NCBI RefSeq assembly: GCF_027943255.1
Contig: NC_072893.1
Span: 60,234,001 to 60,298,000, forward strand
Source of the DNA: Anastrepha obliqua
Lineage: Eukaryota > Arthropoda > Insecta > Diptera > Tephritidae
Length of the DNA: 64,000 nt
Reading direction: 5' to 3'
Shown here: positions 47,631-61,079 of the stretch, in pieces
Layout of the letters: every line of letters begins with the position of its first letter
Numbering within the stretch: the stretch's first letter is position 1
Translations under genes and position numbers: made by a program
Notes under the pieces: generated by a model
The model's database searches: none
The model's input: the letters and a program-made list of their open reading frames with translations, nothing else
What the model was told of the DNA's origin: nothing

Positions 47631-50600
47631 CTTCGGAATAAAATAGACAAATCAAATCAATACAAAGTATTGTATAAAAAAATTTAATACAAAAATTTAG
47701 TAGAAATAGGTCAGGAAATGCCCTAACTTGGAAAACTCATAATTTCAAAAGGTACTAAAACTTTTTTCTTTGCAAATTTAGTATCGAAATATATTGAGAA
47801 AATGAACTGATCCGGAAAGATGGCATTCAGATTCTTAATCTATGACCCAAAGTTACTTTTACATGTCTCGACGTTTTTATGTGTAATTTTATTACCCCTA
47901 CAGTGTTACTCAAAATTAGGATCATTTACCAAATTTTTTAGGAGTTGAACAAATTATATTCTTACACTCTTCGGAAATCACATAATTTTTGCACTTTTCG
48001 AAATTGAAAGTATGCTTGGTTTTTAGTACCTCGATACCGTTACTCTATTACAAACAATCGTTATCTAAGTGAATTATGAAATTAAGTTTGAAAAAAATTA
48101 AATTACACTACCCTGGTGCGCACGAATATACAAAAAATAAAATTTATAAAAATTCCATGTAAGAAAAGTCCCCCTTAATGTGGGTTTATGTATATGTAAA
48201 AATACTAAATTCCCACCTATACACACATAGGCATAGTATAAACGAGAAGTCGAAATGTGGCACATGCAACAAAACCGAAAGTTAAGACGTCACGCAATGT
48301 AATTTCTTCTACTATTCGTATTATCAACAGTTAATGCAATGTTGTATTAAACACACAAAAATGTGTATATTCATGTGAATGCGCTTAAAGTGTTATTTAC
48401 TAAGTCTATTGTTAAACATTGTACAGACCACTATTATACTATTTCCCAATTTACATCATTATCTTACTTATGCAACTGACCACTCTTTTGTAAATAGTTT
48501 AATTGCAGCCATGACGCATTAAACTGCGTGAAAATGTTTTATGAAGTGAGAGGCGAATTAAAAAAATAATATTTCAATATACCAACTAACCTTAACCCAA
48601 ATGTGATTGCTCTTTAATTATTGCCAAATAGATAATTTAAACGCTTTGGACCATTCACAATCTGGGGTATTTCGGGTTTTTTTTTGTTGAATATTTTGCT
48701 CCAACGAATCATGACCGTACAAAAGGGGTATTGATAACTTTTGCTCTGCTACCAATTGATAAACCATCCTAAGAAAGCACATAGCCAATTCGGTCTTCAT
48801 TGTTTACCATCATCAGTATGTCATAAATTGTGTAGTAGTAAAACCGATCCGGCCTAATAAAATAATAATGGAGATACATACGTATACATATTTCCTAAAG
48901 AAAATTCGATCAAGCCTTTGCTGTTTTTACTTCATACATATATAAGTGTATATTCACACACATATACAGATGCCCATACACCCGAACTTAACATTTTTAT
49001 GCTGGTGCATCGCCTAACCCATTTCCAGCCAAAGCAATTCAAAATTATGCAATTAAAGCGAAGAAAAAGCTTAAGGAAGAAAATGACTGCAGGCAAAACA
49101 CCTACATGGGTATGTACATATTTTTGTTTTTCGTTTTCTCTATCGATTTTTCGTATATAAATACCTATTCGTATGAAGGATTCGTGTTCTGTTGGTGCCC
49201 AGATGAGTACCAATATCTCTGTGTGAACCTCCCTATCGAAATAATGACTTTGTTCACATAAGTTATAGTTATCTCGTATGAGAATGGCCCAAAAAATATT
49301 TCGTTTACAAATCCACATTATTTAATTCCCTCTTCCTTAGTTTCCTTCAAAAAAAACGCATAGCCTTTACTTTCTTAAAAAAAATGTACTACTTTCCATA
49401 GTAATCCTGAAAACTCCCTTAAAGTAAAAAAGAGGTAAATAAAAACATATATATGTTTGTCTAATTTTGGACACGTTTTATGGAAACGTTTTGTTAAATA
49501 TCTTGCTCAAACATTTTTATCGATGCAACCGCACAAAAGCCATTTTGTTTTCTTTTGAAATTTATAAATTAGCCCAATCCAAATTCATTATCCAACTAAC
49601 ATTGCATTTCAAACTGAATTGTTTTGTCACAACCTAAAGACCTATTGGAAAATATTGCAAAGCACTGTAATACAAGAGTGTAATTAATTCAGCTCAGAAG
49701 ATATGGAAAGCATCAAAGAAAAATTGCTTACGTTGTTCAAAAAAGTTGGGAAAAGAGAATGCGTTGAACTAAGTATTGTATTTTATTTTAATAAAAGTCG
49801 AACGGATGACGGAAGAGTGTGCAATGTTGAAGGTTCACTTCAGTAAGGATTCAAATCATGGTGAAAAAATTGTAAAGGTGAGCTCTTTAACAAGCCGTTA
49901 TTCGGCTCTGAGTGAATTTGACAGAATCAGCTTATGAGTTGACGTCACTTGGGGCGTATTTAAAAAAAAACTGAGCTTGTGTTGGTGACATACGAAAAAG
50001 TTAACCAATGGCACTGCGTTGCTATCTGAACAACGACTGATTAAACGAGTGTGTGAATACATGTGAATGCGGCTGTCGAATCCCCTAGTGACGTGGTAGT
50101 CAAAGTTCCACTCACAATTTTTTTGTTCGCCATAGTTAAAGAGCAAACCTTGAAATCTACAATATCGTCCTTGGATTCAACTGAAAATAATCGACTAAAA
50201 TCTCTAATGAAATCGCGGTTTCAAATCTGATCGAACAAATAATCTTCTTATAGTTGAATCGGAACTTTTTGAAAAATCTACAGCGTCCTTTAACGGGAGC
50301 TAAAATTTTTAAAAACAAAAATAAAGCACTACTAGCTCTGATAAGATATTTTGTGATTGACCGCGAAGGTATAATTGAAGTTTGAGCACTTCTTCAGACT
50401 TTTTCTTTTCATATATTCAATGGACTTACAGTCAGCTAGAGTCCTAGAAGTCTTTCGCGTAGAGCTTTAGGAATGCTAAATTGAAGAAGGCTTTAGGAAT
50501 CACACAATTCACATGGGTGTTGAAAGCAAAAGCTGAATCAAATAAGACTCGCAAAACTGTGGGAAGGTCATATGGTAGCATTTTTTTTAATATTGAGCAC

Positions 50601-53600
50601 GAGTTGAGTGAATCTTCGTCTGCGAGGCCTACAAATTCCCTGGGGATGTGCCCAGCACTTAAAAACAACAGATGGTTGTTTCAACTAGTTCAAGTTTCCT
50701 GAAATATATATGAAGACTAGAATGTCACGTAAAATACCCAGTGATAGTTCGTAAGTTCTATCTATCTAAGTTTAGGGGCCTACTTGATGTTCTGCTAGAA
50801 GGGAGGATAAATTGTTTTATCTGCCTCTGTGCTGAACTTTCCATCTAGTGTTGTATGAATTTCGTGTCATCCCTCTCCTGGAAAAAATTCTTTATGTGGG
50901 ACTTGGAGTGCCCCCAAAAATTTTCCATAGAATTTTGATGTCATGAACTTCATGTCCTAGTACCCAACCCAACAAGCCAATAGTCCGGTAATATTGCGGG
51001 CTGTTAAGTATCCCTCAATGAGTTTAGTTGCTATTAAATGACACTGCATTTCCTTACACCCAGGGCTTCTAGACCACCACGTCTCCTTAAGTAGAGGTAA
51101 ACAGAAAAAATTAATTAACTTTACGCGCTGTCATATCTTCTGGGGTTGGCACAACCAATATCCATGAGATACCAAAATGGCATGTTCGTCAGGTTCCACA
51201 CTAGATGTTACTAGCATACATAGTACTTGTTCTCGCTTTTCCAATGTGATGTGCGTCCAAGACTCATAATCTCATCTGTGCTTTAATTTTATACATTTCA
51301 AACAATCTTAAAGTTATGAATATGACGTTCAGTACAACTATGCGTTTTTACTTAACCTTCTACTACCGACGTGACATCTTACTTGCATAAGTACCGAGCG
51401 GTGGTCTAACAGGGTATGCGTATAATTACACAAGAGATTGCCATTGATTTTTTTGATTAAATTAAATTGCATTTATGTTTCAATACTTAGCACTAACGCT
51501 TCCGTATGACTTTCAAGTAGAGTGAGGAACGGATATATGTACCTATGTATATAATTACTACATACTGAAATCTTGGTTTGCCAAGGTGTCTGTCATACAC
51601 ACGTCGGTACCGGAAGGTTAAAACAGGTTTCGATTCCGCCTAAGCAAAACACTTTTTTTATATTTTTAAATAAATAAATTATTATTTTTAATTTGTGCAG
51701 TAAATTGAAAATTTTCTGATAAAATTAGTAAAAAAATAAAAATAATCGGTATATATAATATTTCTTAAATCTTAAATAGAAAAGAAAGCAATTATAGTGA
51801 AATATAAATGCAAAACTGCTCGTTTTTTTAGATAAAATTTTACAGTAAATTTTTCCACAGTAATAGTTTCCAAAACATCGCTATAGTCTTGCACTCACAT
51901 TCGTATTTAGCAGCATACCTGCTACTCGATACGTCACTAGAAACCAACACCCAACGGATATGATTATTGGTTTGTTTGTGTCTATTAAAAGCCAGTAATT
52001 CGCGCAAAAAAGCATGCGTACATAAAATAATAATATAAACACATTTGTTTGAAAACGTTTCCTCTCTTTTTAATCACTTTTGGCACACTAACTTCATTTT
52101 AATTGTATTTTTACTTCAAAAGTGCCCGAGGCAATGACATTTACGGTTAGTCGACTAAAGAAGTTATATCACTCAGCAGCATCAATAAAATCAGAATAGA
52201 GTTTGAAGTAACTTAAAATTTGAATTTCATACTTAGAGTTGCCTCAACACCATATGGCTTAAGAGGCAAACAAAACCAGTAGCTTGAAGAAATAAAAGTT
52301 TGAAAATAGTGTAAATTTCTCTTAACTCATTTTCTTTGCGCTACAATTCGTGAGCTACTTTTTCGTTTTCGTTTTCATTTTGAATTTTTTTCTCACTTAT
52401 ATGGTCTTGTTGAAACTTTCGTGTTAACTAAGCATATTTAACTAAAAGTCGCCGAATTGCCTCAGACCCTCCTCTGTATAAATAACCATAGATTGATTTG
52501 CGCATGTATAGATACTAGTATCCATGTGAGATCCACATACATAGGTATGTGTACGCTTGTACCAATATTTGCGTAAATACTTTAAAACCCATGACGCGCA
52601 TCCAACGCTCCATAAGCTGTGCTGCGTTTTTAGTTCAGAAGGCGAAAACTGTTGTTGGACTTGGATTATGAAATATCTGATGATGAGATTTACCCAATCC
52701 ATGTTACTCATACGCTTAGCTGTACATGATTTTTATAGCACAACCAGCCTGCATTTTTATTGTGATTAAAAACTTGTTAACATTTAAATTTTAGGTAGCC
52801 TATCCACATCTGATGAAGTCTACTACACATATAAATATATATATTTGTTTTTTTTTTTTTTGCATGTACATATTGTGCGTATATGGATATATGTAATTGC
52901 AATGGCTGCGCTGGCGCGCATCAGCAACAGCCTCAAATGCAGCGAAAAGAATTAGAAATTCGCTGGAAAAAATGTGCTGCGTAGGCATATATATGTACAT
53001 AAATATGGCTTACTCTGTGTTTTGCCGATTGCAGGCAACACTTTAGCAATAACAACTAAAACAAAATTATTTACACGCATAATGGTCGTACGACTAATAC
53101 CATTTCAAATTGGTTTTGTCCAGTCGACCTTGTGCCGAATCTTGTCCAGAGGTAGCAGCATACATTTAAATATTTATTACATATCTGTGCATGTGTGTAT
53201 GTGTGCATGTAAGTTGAAGCGCAGCAAAACCATTTAAAAGTCATTGCGCCAACTTTCGATGACTGCGGAAAGCCTCCAATTATGTTTGGTTTTAGAGGCG
53301 ATAATTATTTACCTTTAGTTTTCGGTTATTTTTTTGTTTCAATAGTAGGTATATTAACGTTCGATGTTGAATTTCTCTTGAACCGTTATAACAATGAACA
53401 TTGAGTGGGCAGATGCTTTGACAATAATAATTTGTGTATGTGATCATGTGAAAGGCCAAGTTCAGGTAAACATGACCTACACCACTGAAGTACATTAGAA
53501 GTCAAGATAAGTTGAGTCAAGATAAGGTGAGTAATTAATTTTTTTTTTGCAAATTTGTATGTGTGTAGACATAAAGATATCCAAGTTTATAAGTACACAA

Positions 53601-53870
53601 GTATATGACACCATACTTTTATGGGTTTCTGTATATTTAGTATACAGATATGGCGCATTTTATGAATGCATTTGTATGTGAATATGTTTGCATGTATGTA
53701 TATAATATATAACTCTAGCATATTTCAAGGTGTTTTTTGATTTTTGAAGATTTGAGACGTTTCCAAGCAACATTTTTTCAAAAAAGGTATCTAACAGACT
53801 TTTTCCTGTGAGAGGTGATGGGTTCAAATGTTCTACTAATTTATTTCACGTAAAATTTTACTGCATATAT
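47631..53870. other. Long stretch with no gene recognised
   Basis: AT-rich with ATGT/TATA runs (48880-49170, 52500-52900, 53170-53220). Only the short dispersed repeat near 50030 and a possible worn B-box-like GGTTTCGATTCCGC near 51629 stand out. Confidence 0.4.
50030..50125 (-). repeat. Dispersed repeat, copy 3 of 3
   Basis: The reverse complement contains CATGTATTCACACACTCG and TAATCAGTC, as in the copies at 1248 and 6690. Confidence 0.3.
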
Positions 53871-54224
53871 TAGGGCGGGTCGATTTAAATATCGCTCATT
53901 GCTCTGTGAAAATCGTAATCGAAATAAGAAACTTTGCCGAAGGAACCATACCTCTAAAACGAATTCTGATGTCCCCCAATTTGGGTCGAACGAAAAATCC
54001 CACTTTGACCCATTTAGAGTGCTCCAATCGAGTCCAAATGTATGACCAACCCCCACTAACTTTGGACGGCCGATCCACCCATGCCCCCATACAATCATTA
54101 CAAAATATCACCATTTTTTAGAGGTATGGTTCCTTCGGCAAAGTTTCTTATTTTGATCCCTAGAATATGATTTTCACAGAGCAATGGGCGATTTTTTTGC
54201 CTCCCCACAAATCGACCCGGCCTA
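53871..54224. mobile_element. Terminal-inverted-repeat element with probable 8-bp duplication
   Basis: The left TAGGGCGGGTCGATTT..ATCGCTCATTGCTCTGTGAA and, reversed, the right TAGGCCGGGTCGATTTGTGG..CCCATTGCTCTGTGAAAATC form arms of about 60 bp. A second inverted pair lies further in (GAAACTTTGCCGAAGGAACC). The flanks GCATATAT and GTATATAT suggest an 8-bp duplication, as hAT- or P-type transposases make. No coding frame. Confidence 0.6.
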
Positions 54225-55387
54225 GTATATATCCAAACTACATATCTCACTCCCCCACGAATTTTAGCCGGTTATCACTTATTATAAAAAAACTCAGGTG
54301 AAAAATTACTATTTTCATATAGCCCAAAACAATGTTACCTAAGAGTGCAAAAAGATTTGGATATTTTAACATATGAATTTAAGTCTTTCGTCGTGAGTTG
54401 TAATTATTTTGCTCCTAGAAATGTTGTTGCACATTAAAACTTGTATTGATTGTAAGTGAATAATTTTACAATCAATATTAAAAACAAAACCTATGTTTAC
54501 TTCATTTTCTTTTTTTTGTGAGTTTCAGCTTAAATTTTATTAACGAAGCATCTGGAAGAAGCTTATTTCTTTTAAAAATATTTTTAGTAAAAAAATCAAA
54601 ATCAAAATATTGTGTAAAAGAGAAGCAACGTTAAAATAACAAAATAATTACGAAATTGGCATTTTGAGAAATTTTTTATTTTTAATTTTTTTTTTTGCAC
54701 GATGGTACTCGTTTTATTTTCATAACAAGGTACATTCTTCAAAATCAATGCCAACTACAATCTTCTTTATTTATTGATATTATGTCTGTAAATAAAACTC
54801 ATGTACTTATGAACTTGCAAAAAATATTTATAAGTATGACATTCGTGAAGTTAAGGACACGAACACTGTTATAATTGTTATTGTCTGAGCTTCAACAAAT
54901 ATGTAGGTATGTAATTGTTGTATTTTTTATTTGATTACCGCGAATTACGCGTATGTACCTAGACGTGTACCCATGTCAGTTCAAGCAAGTGATGCTGGTT
55001 TTTATTTAAAAATCGCATCATCAAGTTCTTCTCATAAGGGCGGCTCATTAATAAAAATTAATAAATAAAAGTGACAGTTGTAAGTGTTCGATTGTAGGAT
55101 AATTTTAGTAACAAAACTGAAAATAGCTAAAAGTGGAGACTAAGGCAAGGCGAAATATAATTTAAATATTAAAAAAAAAATTAAACAAAATACTTTTGAT
55201 GTGGTGCAAAAAAATAAAAATAAAATAATTATTTTCAACAAATAAATTAGAAAGTATGCAATCTTTTATTAGTGAAATAAAAGCTCATAGTAATTCATGT
55301 ATGTATGGATAAATGAATAAAAAGTAATTAAAAAATTATTTTTCTCCTTGACTGGCGCGATAGCCCCTTAAGCGATTTCGACCGAGT

Positions 55388-55916
55388 TTAAGGGGTTATA
55401 TACCTTGTGAGCCCGAAAAACTGGACGATTGTCATAATTTTTTTTTTAATATGTTTTTGAACTTTTATTCAAATGAGGCATATATCATACTGAAAGGTAA
55501 CTCTCGAAGAATGCATTTTGGTGTTTTTATTTAAAAAAATGTTATTAATTATTGTTGATATCGCCCCTCCCCCGAAACGCCGTTTTTTAGAAGAGGCTTG
55601 CGATGAGCACGGTAGCTCAACTAAAATCAAAAAAAAATTAAATAATTATTTTAGAAAAATGTTTTTAGTGAATCTGAACGGTTCATTTACCCAAAAAAAA
55701 ATTTTTTCCAGCGAACTATGCAAATATTTATAAAAAGTGAACCGTTTAGATTCACGAAGCTTATACAAATCGGTCAAAAAGTTTTTGATAAATAATGATT
55801 ATGATTTATGATTTTTTGAATTTATATTTTTAAAATGATGTACTTTTAGAATATGCCATAAAAAATGTTCGGTTTGTTCGGTTTTTTAGTCCAACACAAG
55901 GTATATAACCCCTTAA
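55388..55916. mobile_element. TTAA-flanked non-autonomous element (piggyBac-like)
   Basis: GGGGTTATATACCTTGTG at 55392-55409 is a perfect inverted copy of 55895-55912, with TTAA directly outside each (55388-55391, 55913-55916). TTAA duplications are the mark of piggyBac transposases. Interior non-coding. Confidence 0.68.
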
Positions 55917-56439
55917 GGAGGAACGCCCTTGTGAAAATTCAAACAAATCGATTTTTCTTTTGCATTAAAGATAGATGTAGCAGCATGCAGAACTATTGAA
56001 TACGCAATGACAACTTTAAACGCTTATTTCTCAAAACGACTTTTTTTTTGATACGGTGGCAACGATTTCTCGAAGACTAATGAACCGATTATAATTTTCT
56101 TTTTTAAATGTTAAAAATAGCTATTTTTTTGGGCCTGTTGAGAATGGTGAAAAACACACATCGAAATTCAAATCACCACCATTTTGTTAAAAAAAAAAAC
56201 AACGGCTACGTACAACGATAGCCACTATTGTGTAGATTAATATAATTTTTGGGTTTTTGATTTCAGATGATTGATTGCTGTATCGCTGCCACCAGATGAC
56301 GTCATTTTTTTAACTCGTTAAGTTTATTTACATAAATTTGTCAATTTTCAATATTTTTTAATAAAAATTTACATCAACATAGTGTAATACATATATAATA
56401 AATTTCCTTTTGGCCGGTCCTCGAATAATCATTCTTACT

Positions 56440-56960
56440 TACAAACAAAATTCCCAAAAATCGACTATTTTTGACCCCCCACAGTGGCGTTCCCCCTTAA
56501 CAAAGCGCGGCAGTGGTTTCTTTATCATGCAAACCAATGCAAGTTGGACACACCAAGTAAAGCCAAATATTTTTCCACTTTATCTTTCCAACACAGAAGA
56601 GATCTTCCTCTTCCTCTGCTACCACCAAGTCGAATCGCATCGAGTACTTTTAGTGCCAAAGCATTTCTATCCATTCGGAACATATGACCTAGCCAGCAGA
56701 GACGCTATATCTTTATTGGTTGCACTTTGCAAATGTCGCAGTAAAGCTCATACAGCGCATTGGCAATGAGCAAAGGTCTAATAATCTTTCGGAGAATGTT
56801 TCACTCAAGCACTTCAAGGGTTGTCATTGTCCAAGCTTCTACTCCATATATTATAGTTGGATGGGCATGATGAGAGACTTGTAAAATGTTACATTTGTTC
56901 ATCGAGAGAGGATTTTCTACTCAATTGCATACTTAATCCAAGTAGCAGTTGTTAGAAAAA
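56440..56960 (-). pseudogene. LINE C-terminal remnant
   Basis: Minus-strand frames give HPTIIYGVEAWTMTTLEVLE, WNILRKIIRPLLI, LYELYCDICKVQPIKI and LCWLGHMFRMDRNALALKVL, then a Gly/Arg stretch and KVEKYLALLGVSNLHW. This is the reverse transcriptase tail of an RTE/CR1-like element (..WLGHVxRM..RGRPRxRW..). One stop interrupts it. Confidence 0.6.
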
Positions 56961-57089
56961 GAAATTAACCGTTGGATTTCAAGGCTTACAATGTAATCGG
57001 CTATTGGCTCGTATATATATATGAAGTATTTCACTACTTAAAAAATTACATAAATTTACTTATGTTATTATTAATTACAATCTTTTGCG

Positions 57090-57700
57090 GTAGTATCAGA
57101 AGAGGGAAAAACAATCAAATTGGGACTTCTTTTTCCGCACCTTTCAGTTCTCACGACAGAGTCAGTTGCCATCAGCTATACTAGCTATCAAGTAAAGGGA
57201 AATTCGGTATTTTCACAGATAGCAAGTCAACTGTCACTGCACTCCAAAATCCACGTTATGAAGAACAGCTTATTGGAAAATCAATAGACTTTTTGACACA
57301 ACACTGTCATAAATAAATAAAAATTATGTAGATACACTACAACGAAAGAAGCCTATAAGTCGCCTTGTATACACCACGACCCCTTGGTGAAGTCAGTTAT
57401 TGCCCGGCAGGTAAACAATCACATCAAGGAATTTATGGAGACTAACTGGCAAACGTACGAACAGGGCTACAAACTTTACAATCAGAATCGCATGAAATAC
57501 ACTTCTCCTAGTTCAGCGACGGCAGACGAACCGCGTATTATTACGAAACTACGAATGGGTCACAACAAGATTACTCACGAATACATGCTCAAAAGAGAAC
57601 CAACTCAAAATTGTACAACGTGTAACTACCCACTGTCCACAAAACACATTATTGATGATTGTAAGAAATAAAGAAATACAAGAATGCGCTAATTTATACA
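57090..57700 (+). pseudogene. I-like LINE remnant: RNase H and tail
   Basis: FGIFTDSKSTVTALQNPRYE (RNase H Asp motif) lies at about 57200. From 57384 an open frame reads VIARQVNNHIKEFMETNWQT, TKLRMGHNKITHEYMLKREP and CTTCNYPLSTKHIIDDC, the standard C-terminal Cys/His tail. About 60 bp near 57310-57370 is shifted. Confidence 0.62.
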
Positions 57701-57766
57701 TTTGGAAATAAAACGCCCACAAATATGCTTAAGACCTTAAACACAGAAAATATACAACACATTTTT

Positions 57767-57960
57767 TACAAGGTGGCGCAAAATTAATCACCCTATCGGA
57801 AGATTTACAATTTTGACCAATTGCTTTAATACTTGTAAAGTAAACAGCTGCAGTATATAAACAGACAAACAATGGAATGTGTAAAGGTCAAAATAAAGAT
57901 TTCAAGCATTCAAAATATTTTTTTTGTTTGGTAAAAAAGTTATTCAAAAACAAATTTGAA
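57767..57960 (+). mobile_element. MITE family M1 copy, right end lost
   Basis: TACAAGGTGGCGCAAAATTA and ATCACCCTATCGG, then AATGGAATGTGTAAAGGTCA and the TAAAAAAGTTATTCAAAAAC motif, in the order of the 18021 and 59446 copies. Confidence 0.55.
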
Positions 57961-58011
57961 TATTATATAATATAGTATTTTATAATACGGTACGTACGGT
58001 ATTTGAGGACA

Positions 58012-58080
58012 GCTGCGCTGGAAAGATCAGATGGAGAAGGTCTTGGCTTCACTTGGTGCTTCCAACCGGAGCCTGAAATT
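58012..58080 (+). pseudogene. Short LINE tail fragment
   Basis: GQLRWKDQMEKVLASLGASN reads in + orientation and resembles the DKVEKYLALLGVSN block at 56520, in opposite orientation. Confidence 0.4.
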
Positions 58081-59445
58081 TTACTATACAATATTTGTTA
58101 TCACAAATTTAGTTGAAGATTTAAAGAAACATTTTTTTATACCAAATTATGCAAAACGAAGTATACTCCAAACGCGGAAGTAAGTCTTTAAAATTATCTC
58201 CCTTGTTTTTGTATATCTTAATTGCATTTATCGCAAAATTCGAATACCACGAAATCAGCTTTTTCAAAAGTTGATAACGGATCTTTTTAGTGAATGCATA
58301 AATTAAATTTAACTTGATCATATTTATGTACTTGCACTTTAATTGCCATAACGCAGATGGAAGCATAGGCACATGTATGGATGTATGTGCATATGTACGC
58401 AGGTGTTTACATAAAAATGAATTTGCGCTTGCATAATATTTAAATACATTAGCCCATTTTTAATCGTCTTGCTGGCACATAGGTGCATAAATATTTACAT
58501 ATAAGTATTTGTGTGTGTTTTCAAAGTGCCATCACCGTCCGTAAGCGCACCATTTAAGGTCATTTTGACTAAGTTTTGAAAGAAATCTCTTATTCAATAT
58601 TGTCTTTGCTGCATCATTTATTGTAGTGGCTAAATACAAATGCATAAATGCATACATATATATATGCAGTACAAACATACAAGATGAGTTCAATTTAGCG
58701 CTCTCTATTTCTAGCTCTTAATTGTTGATATACACAAATTTGGCATCTTTTAGAGTTGTGCTAATTTGCTGTTGTTGTTGTCGCTGCGCGATTCGTGCAG
58801 TTTTTGTACGTGCCTTGATACCAGTTCAGGTTGGGTTCCGTGTTGCTACTTCGATAATAAAACACCACCACCAACAACAACAGCAACAATCATATTAATA
58901 ATTGAATCAAGGCGAAATTTCATCACATTCACCGTAAAGATTATTGTTTTTTCTTGTTATTATTTCTGGTAATTATTGTATTTTTACATCGTTTCGACCT
59001 CCATTGCTGCGGCATGAGCTAACTATGCATATACATTCATATATGTATATATATAAATATATATGATGTAAAACTTAACGCTCTTACATGCGCTTTACTT
59101 TTTTTAAATTTAGAAATTTTTTCCGACTGATGCTGACTCACAAATATAGGGCACTATAAACTTGGTAATGCAACCTATTGCAATAAATACTCAAAGAAAA
59201 AGAAATTGTTAAAATTAAGCATATGCACAGTGTACTTCTGTGCACGGATTTTAAATTTATCTTTTTGACAAAGGTTTTTGATATTTGAGGCCTTCTAAGT
59301 TCAAAGTCGTCCCTCGGTTCCGCGTTTCGAGGTAATAATATTTGAAAATGTCCCTGGAGCAGCGGAGAACTCACTTAGAAAGCTCCTTACACAATAAATT
59401 TTGTATTGGAAAACCATTTAAATTAAAAAAGTATTAATATGTATA
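58081..59445. other. Nothing recognised
   Basis: AT-rich DNA with ATGT and CAA/GTT triplet runs (58768-58780, 58866-58888). No coding frame or inverted repeat. Confidence 0.4.
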
Positions 59446-59623
59446 GACAAGTTGGCGCCAAAATTAATCACCCTATCGCAGGATTTTTGCAAATGGCGTC
59501 GTAAATGGAGTTTGAAAAGGTCAAAAGAAAATTGTTCATCACTCGAAATAATTTTTGTTTTTCACTTAGTAAAAAAAATTATTCAAAAACAAAATTGGAT
59601 GGTTAATTTTACGCCACCTTGTA
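59446..59623 (+). mobile_element. MITE family M1 copy, both ends
   Basis: ACAAGTTGGCGCCAAAATTA and TTAATTTTACGCCACCTTGT form inverted ends; GAAAAGGTCAAAAGAAAATT and AAAAATTATTCAAAAACAAA lie inside. About 178 bp. Confidence 0.6.
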
Positions 59624-59989
59624 TATACAGTCAATCTTGGAAGAGTGTGTTTCGGATACGTGAAAAGACTACTCATTTTAGTAAGGCTAATTGCTAAACC
59701 TTCTCACTCTAATTAGGGAAACCACCTACAAGTTAAAAGCTAAGATGACTTTTCATGAAAGAGAAAAAGAAAGCGGCATATACATAGACATCCTATAACA
59801 GAAGTTGTCAGTTACCTTTGCTCATGTTTATTTCATATATTGTATATTATTTATGGCACTTTCCCAATTTCCGGGAACCAAAACCAATTAGTGCGCCACA
59901 ATATCATAAATTATACTCTAGTTTGGTTAAGGGGTGCATTTTTTTGGAACTAAAAAACTCTGTTTGTTTATTAGCTTTCAGCTTGTACA

Positions 59990-60290
59990 TACTTTCTTCT
60001 TCTTAGCATCACAGACCTTGGTGGACGGACCATTGCTTTATTCACAAACTTTCGCCACCCGTCTCAATCTAACGCTACTCCTTCCATTACAGCACGTTCA
60101 GCTTTCATCTTCAACGTCTGCGAGCCATCTTTTTCTAAGGCGTCCTCTTCTTCGGCCTCCAGAAGGGCGTAATTCAACTGCCTCAATGCAGTAATTCAAT
60201 TCAATGTTGATAAAGCGTCTCCCTGTTTAACACCCGATATAATGGGTAAAGATTCAGAACACTCTCCTTGCACAATGACCTTCGCCGCAT
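59990..60290 (-). pseudogene. LINE remnant: reverse transcriptase joined to C-terminal tail
   Basis: Minus-strand VQGECSESLPIISGVKQGDA then LSTLN (RT block B), directly followed by RPSGGRRRGRLRKRWLADVE and DES. An internal deletion has joined the two. Confidence 0.5.
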
Positions 60291-61079
60291 TTATATTCGC
60301 CTGTATGGCATTTATCTTTAAATTTCGAGCATATTAAGATCATCGAAGACTATCAATCGCAACTAGCTTATTAGCATAGATCAAGGACTTGTCATACCCC
60401 AAGTCAAAAGAAGTGAGAGTGGCTAGTTAAATCGATAACTTCCCAGATGATCCAGTTACCAAAATGTCGTTCCAATGAAGTGATGCTTCCATGCAATTTA
60501 TGACGTCATAAGTTGGCTCTGCCTTCTGTTTGAAAAAAATATGCACCGAATCTGCCTCACGCATGCCAACCGTATCAAATAAAGCATGTTTTTCGATTTT
60601 TTTGGATTCTCACTCCAAATAAGACAGTTTTTTTCATTAACATACTAATGAAGCTCATCGCAAATGTGAAAATAATTCGCACAAGACGTAAACCTTGTTG
60701 AATTTTTCAATTTATTAATATAGTCTTTGAATTGGCAGATTCTTACAAACTATGTAAACTAATTTGCAATAGCAGCTACTCAGAAAAAGATGTAAAAAAT
60801 ATGCAAACAAACTGCCAAAAGTGTATGAACACTGATTTAAAAGATATAGAAAATTCTATAATCTCTATAAAATTATGTTCCAGCGTTGGCAATTCCTCTT
60901 GATATTATTTTTAACAAATCTTAAGAAAAAATGATGTTCGTAATTATCAGCCTATCAAGTATTTTTAAACTGTTTGCATGCATTGTAAAGGACAAAATTT
61001 ATTCAATCGTCTTTAATTAACCCAAACCAACATTGTTTTGTAACTGTAACAGCTACTAATCTTTCTGTTTTTAGTGATT

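Noticed and set aside
50444..50702. Opposed frames on both strands
   Set aside because: Neither has homology that I recognise; overlapping open frames by chance.
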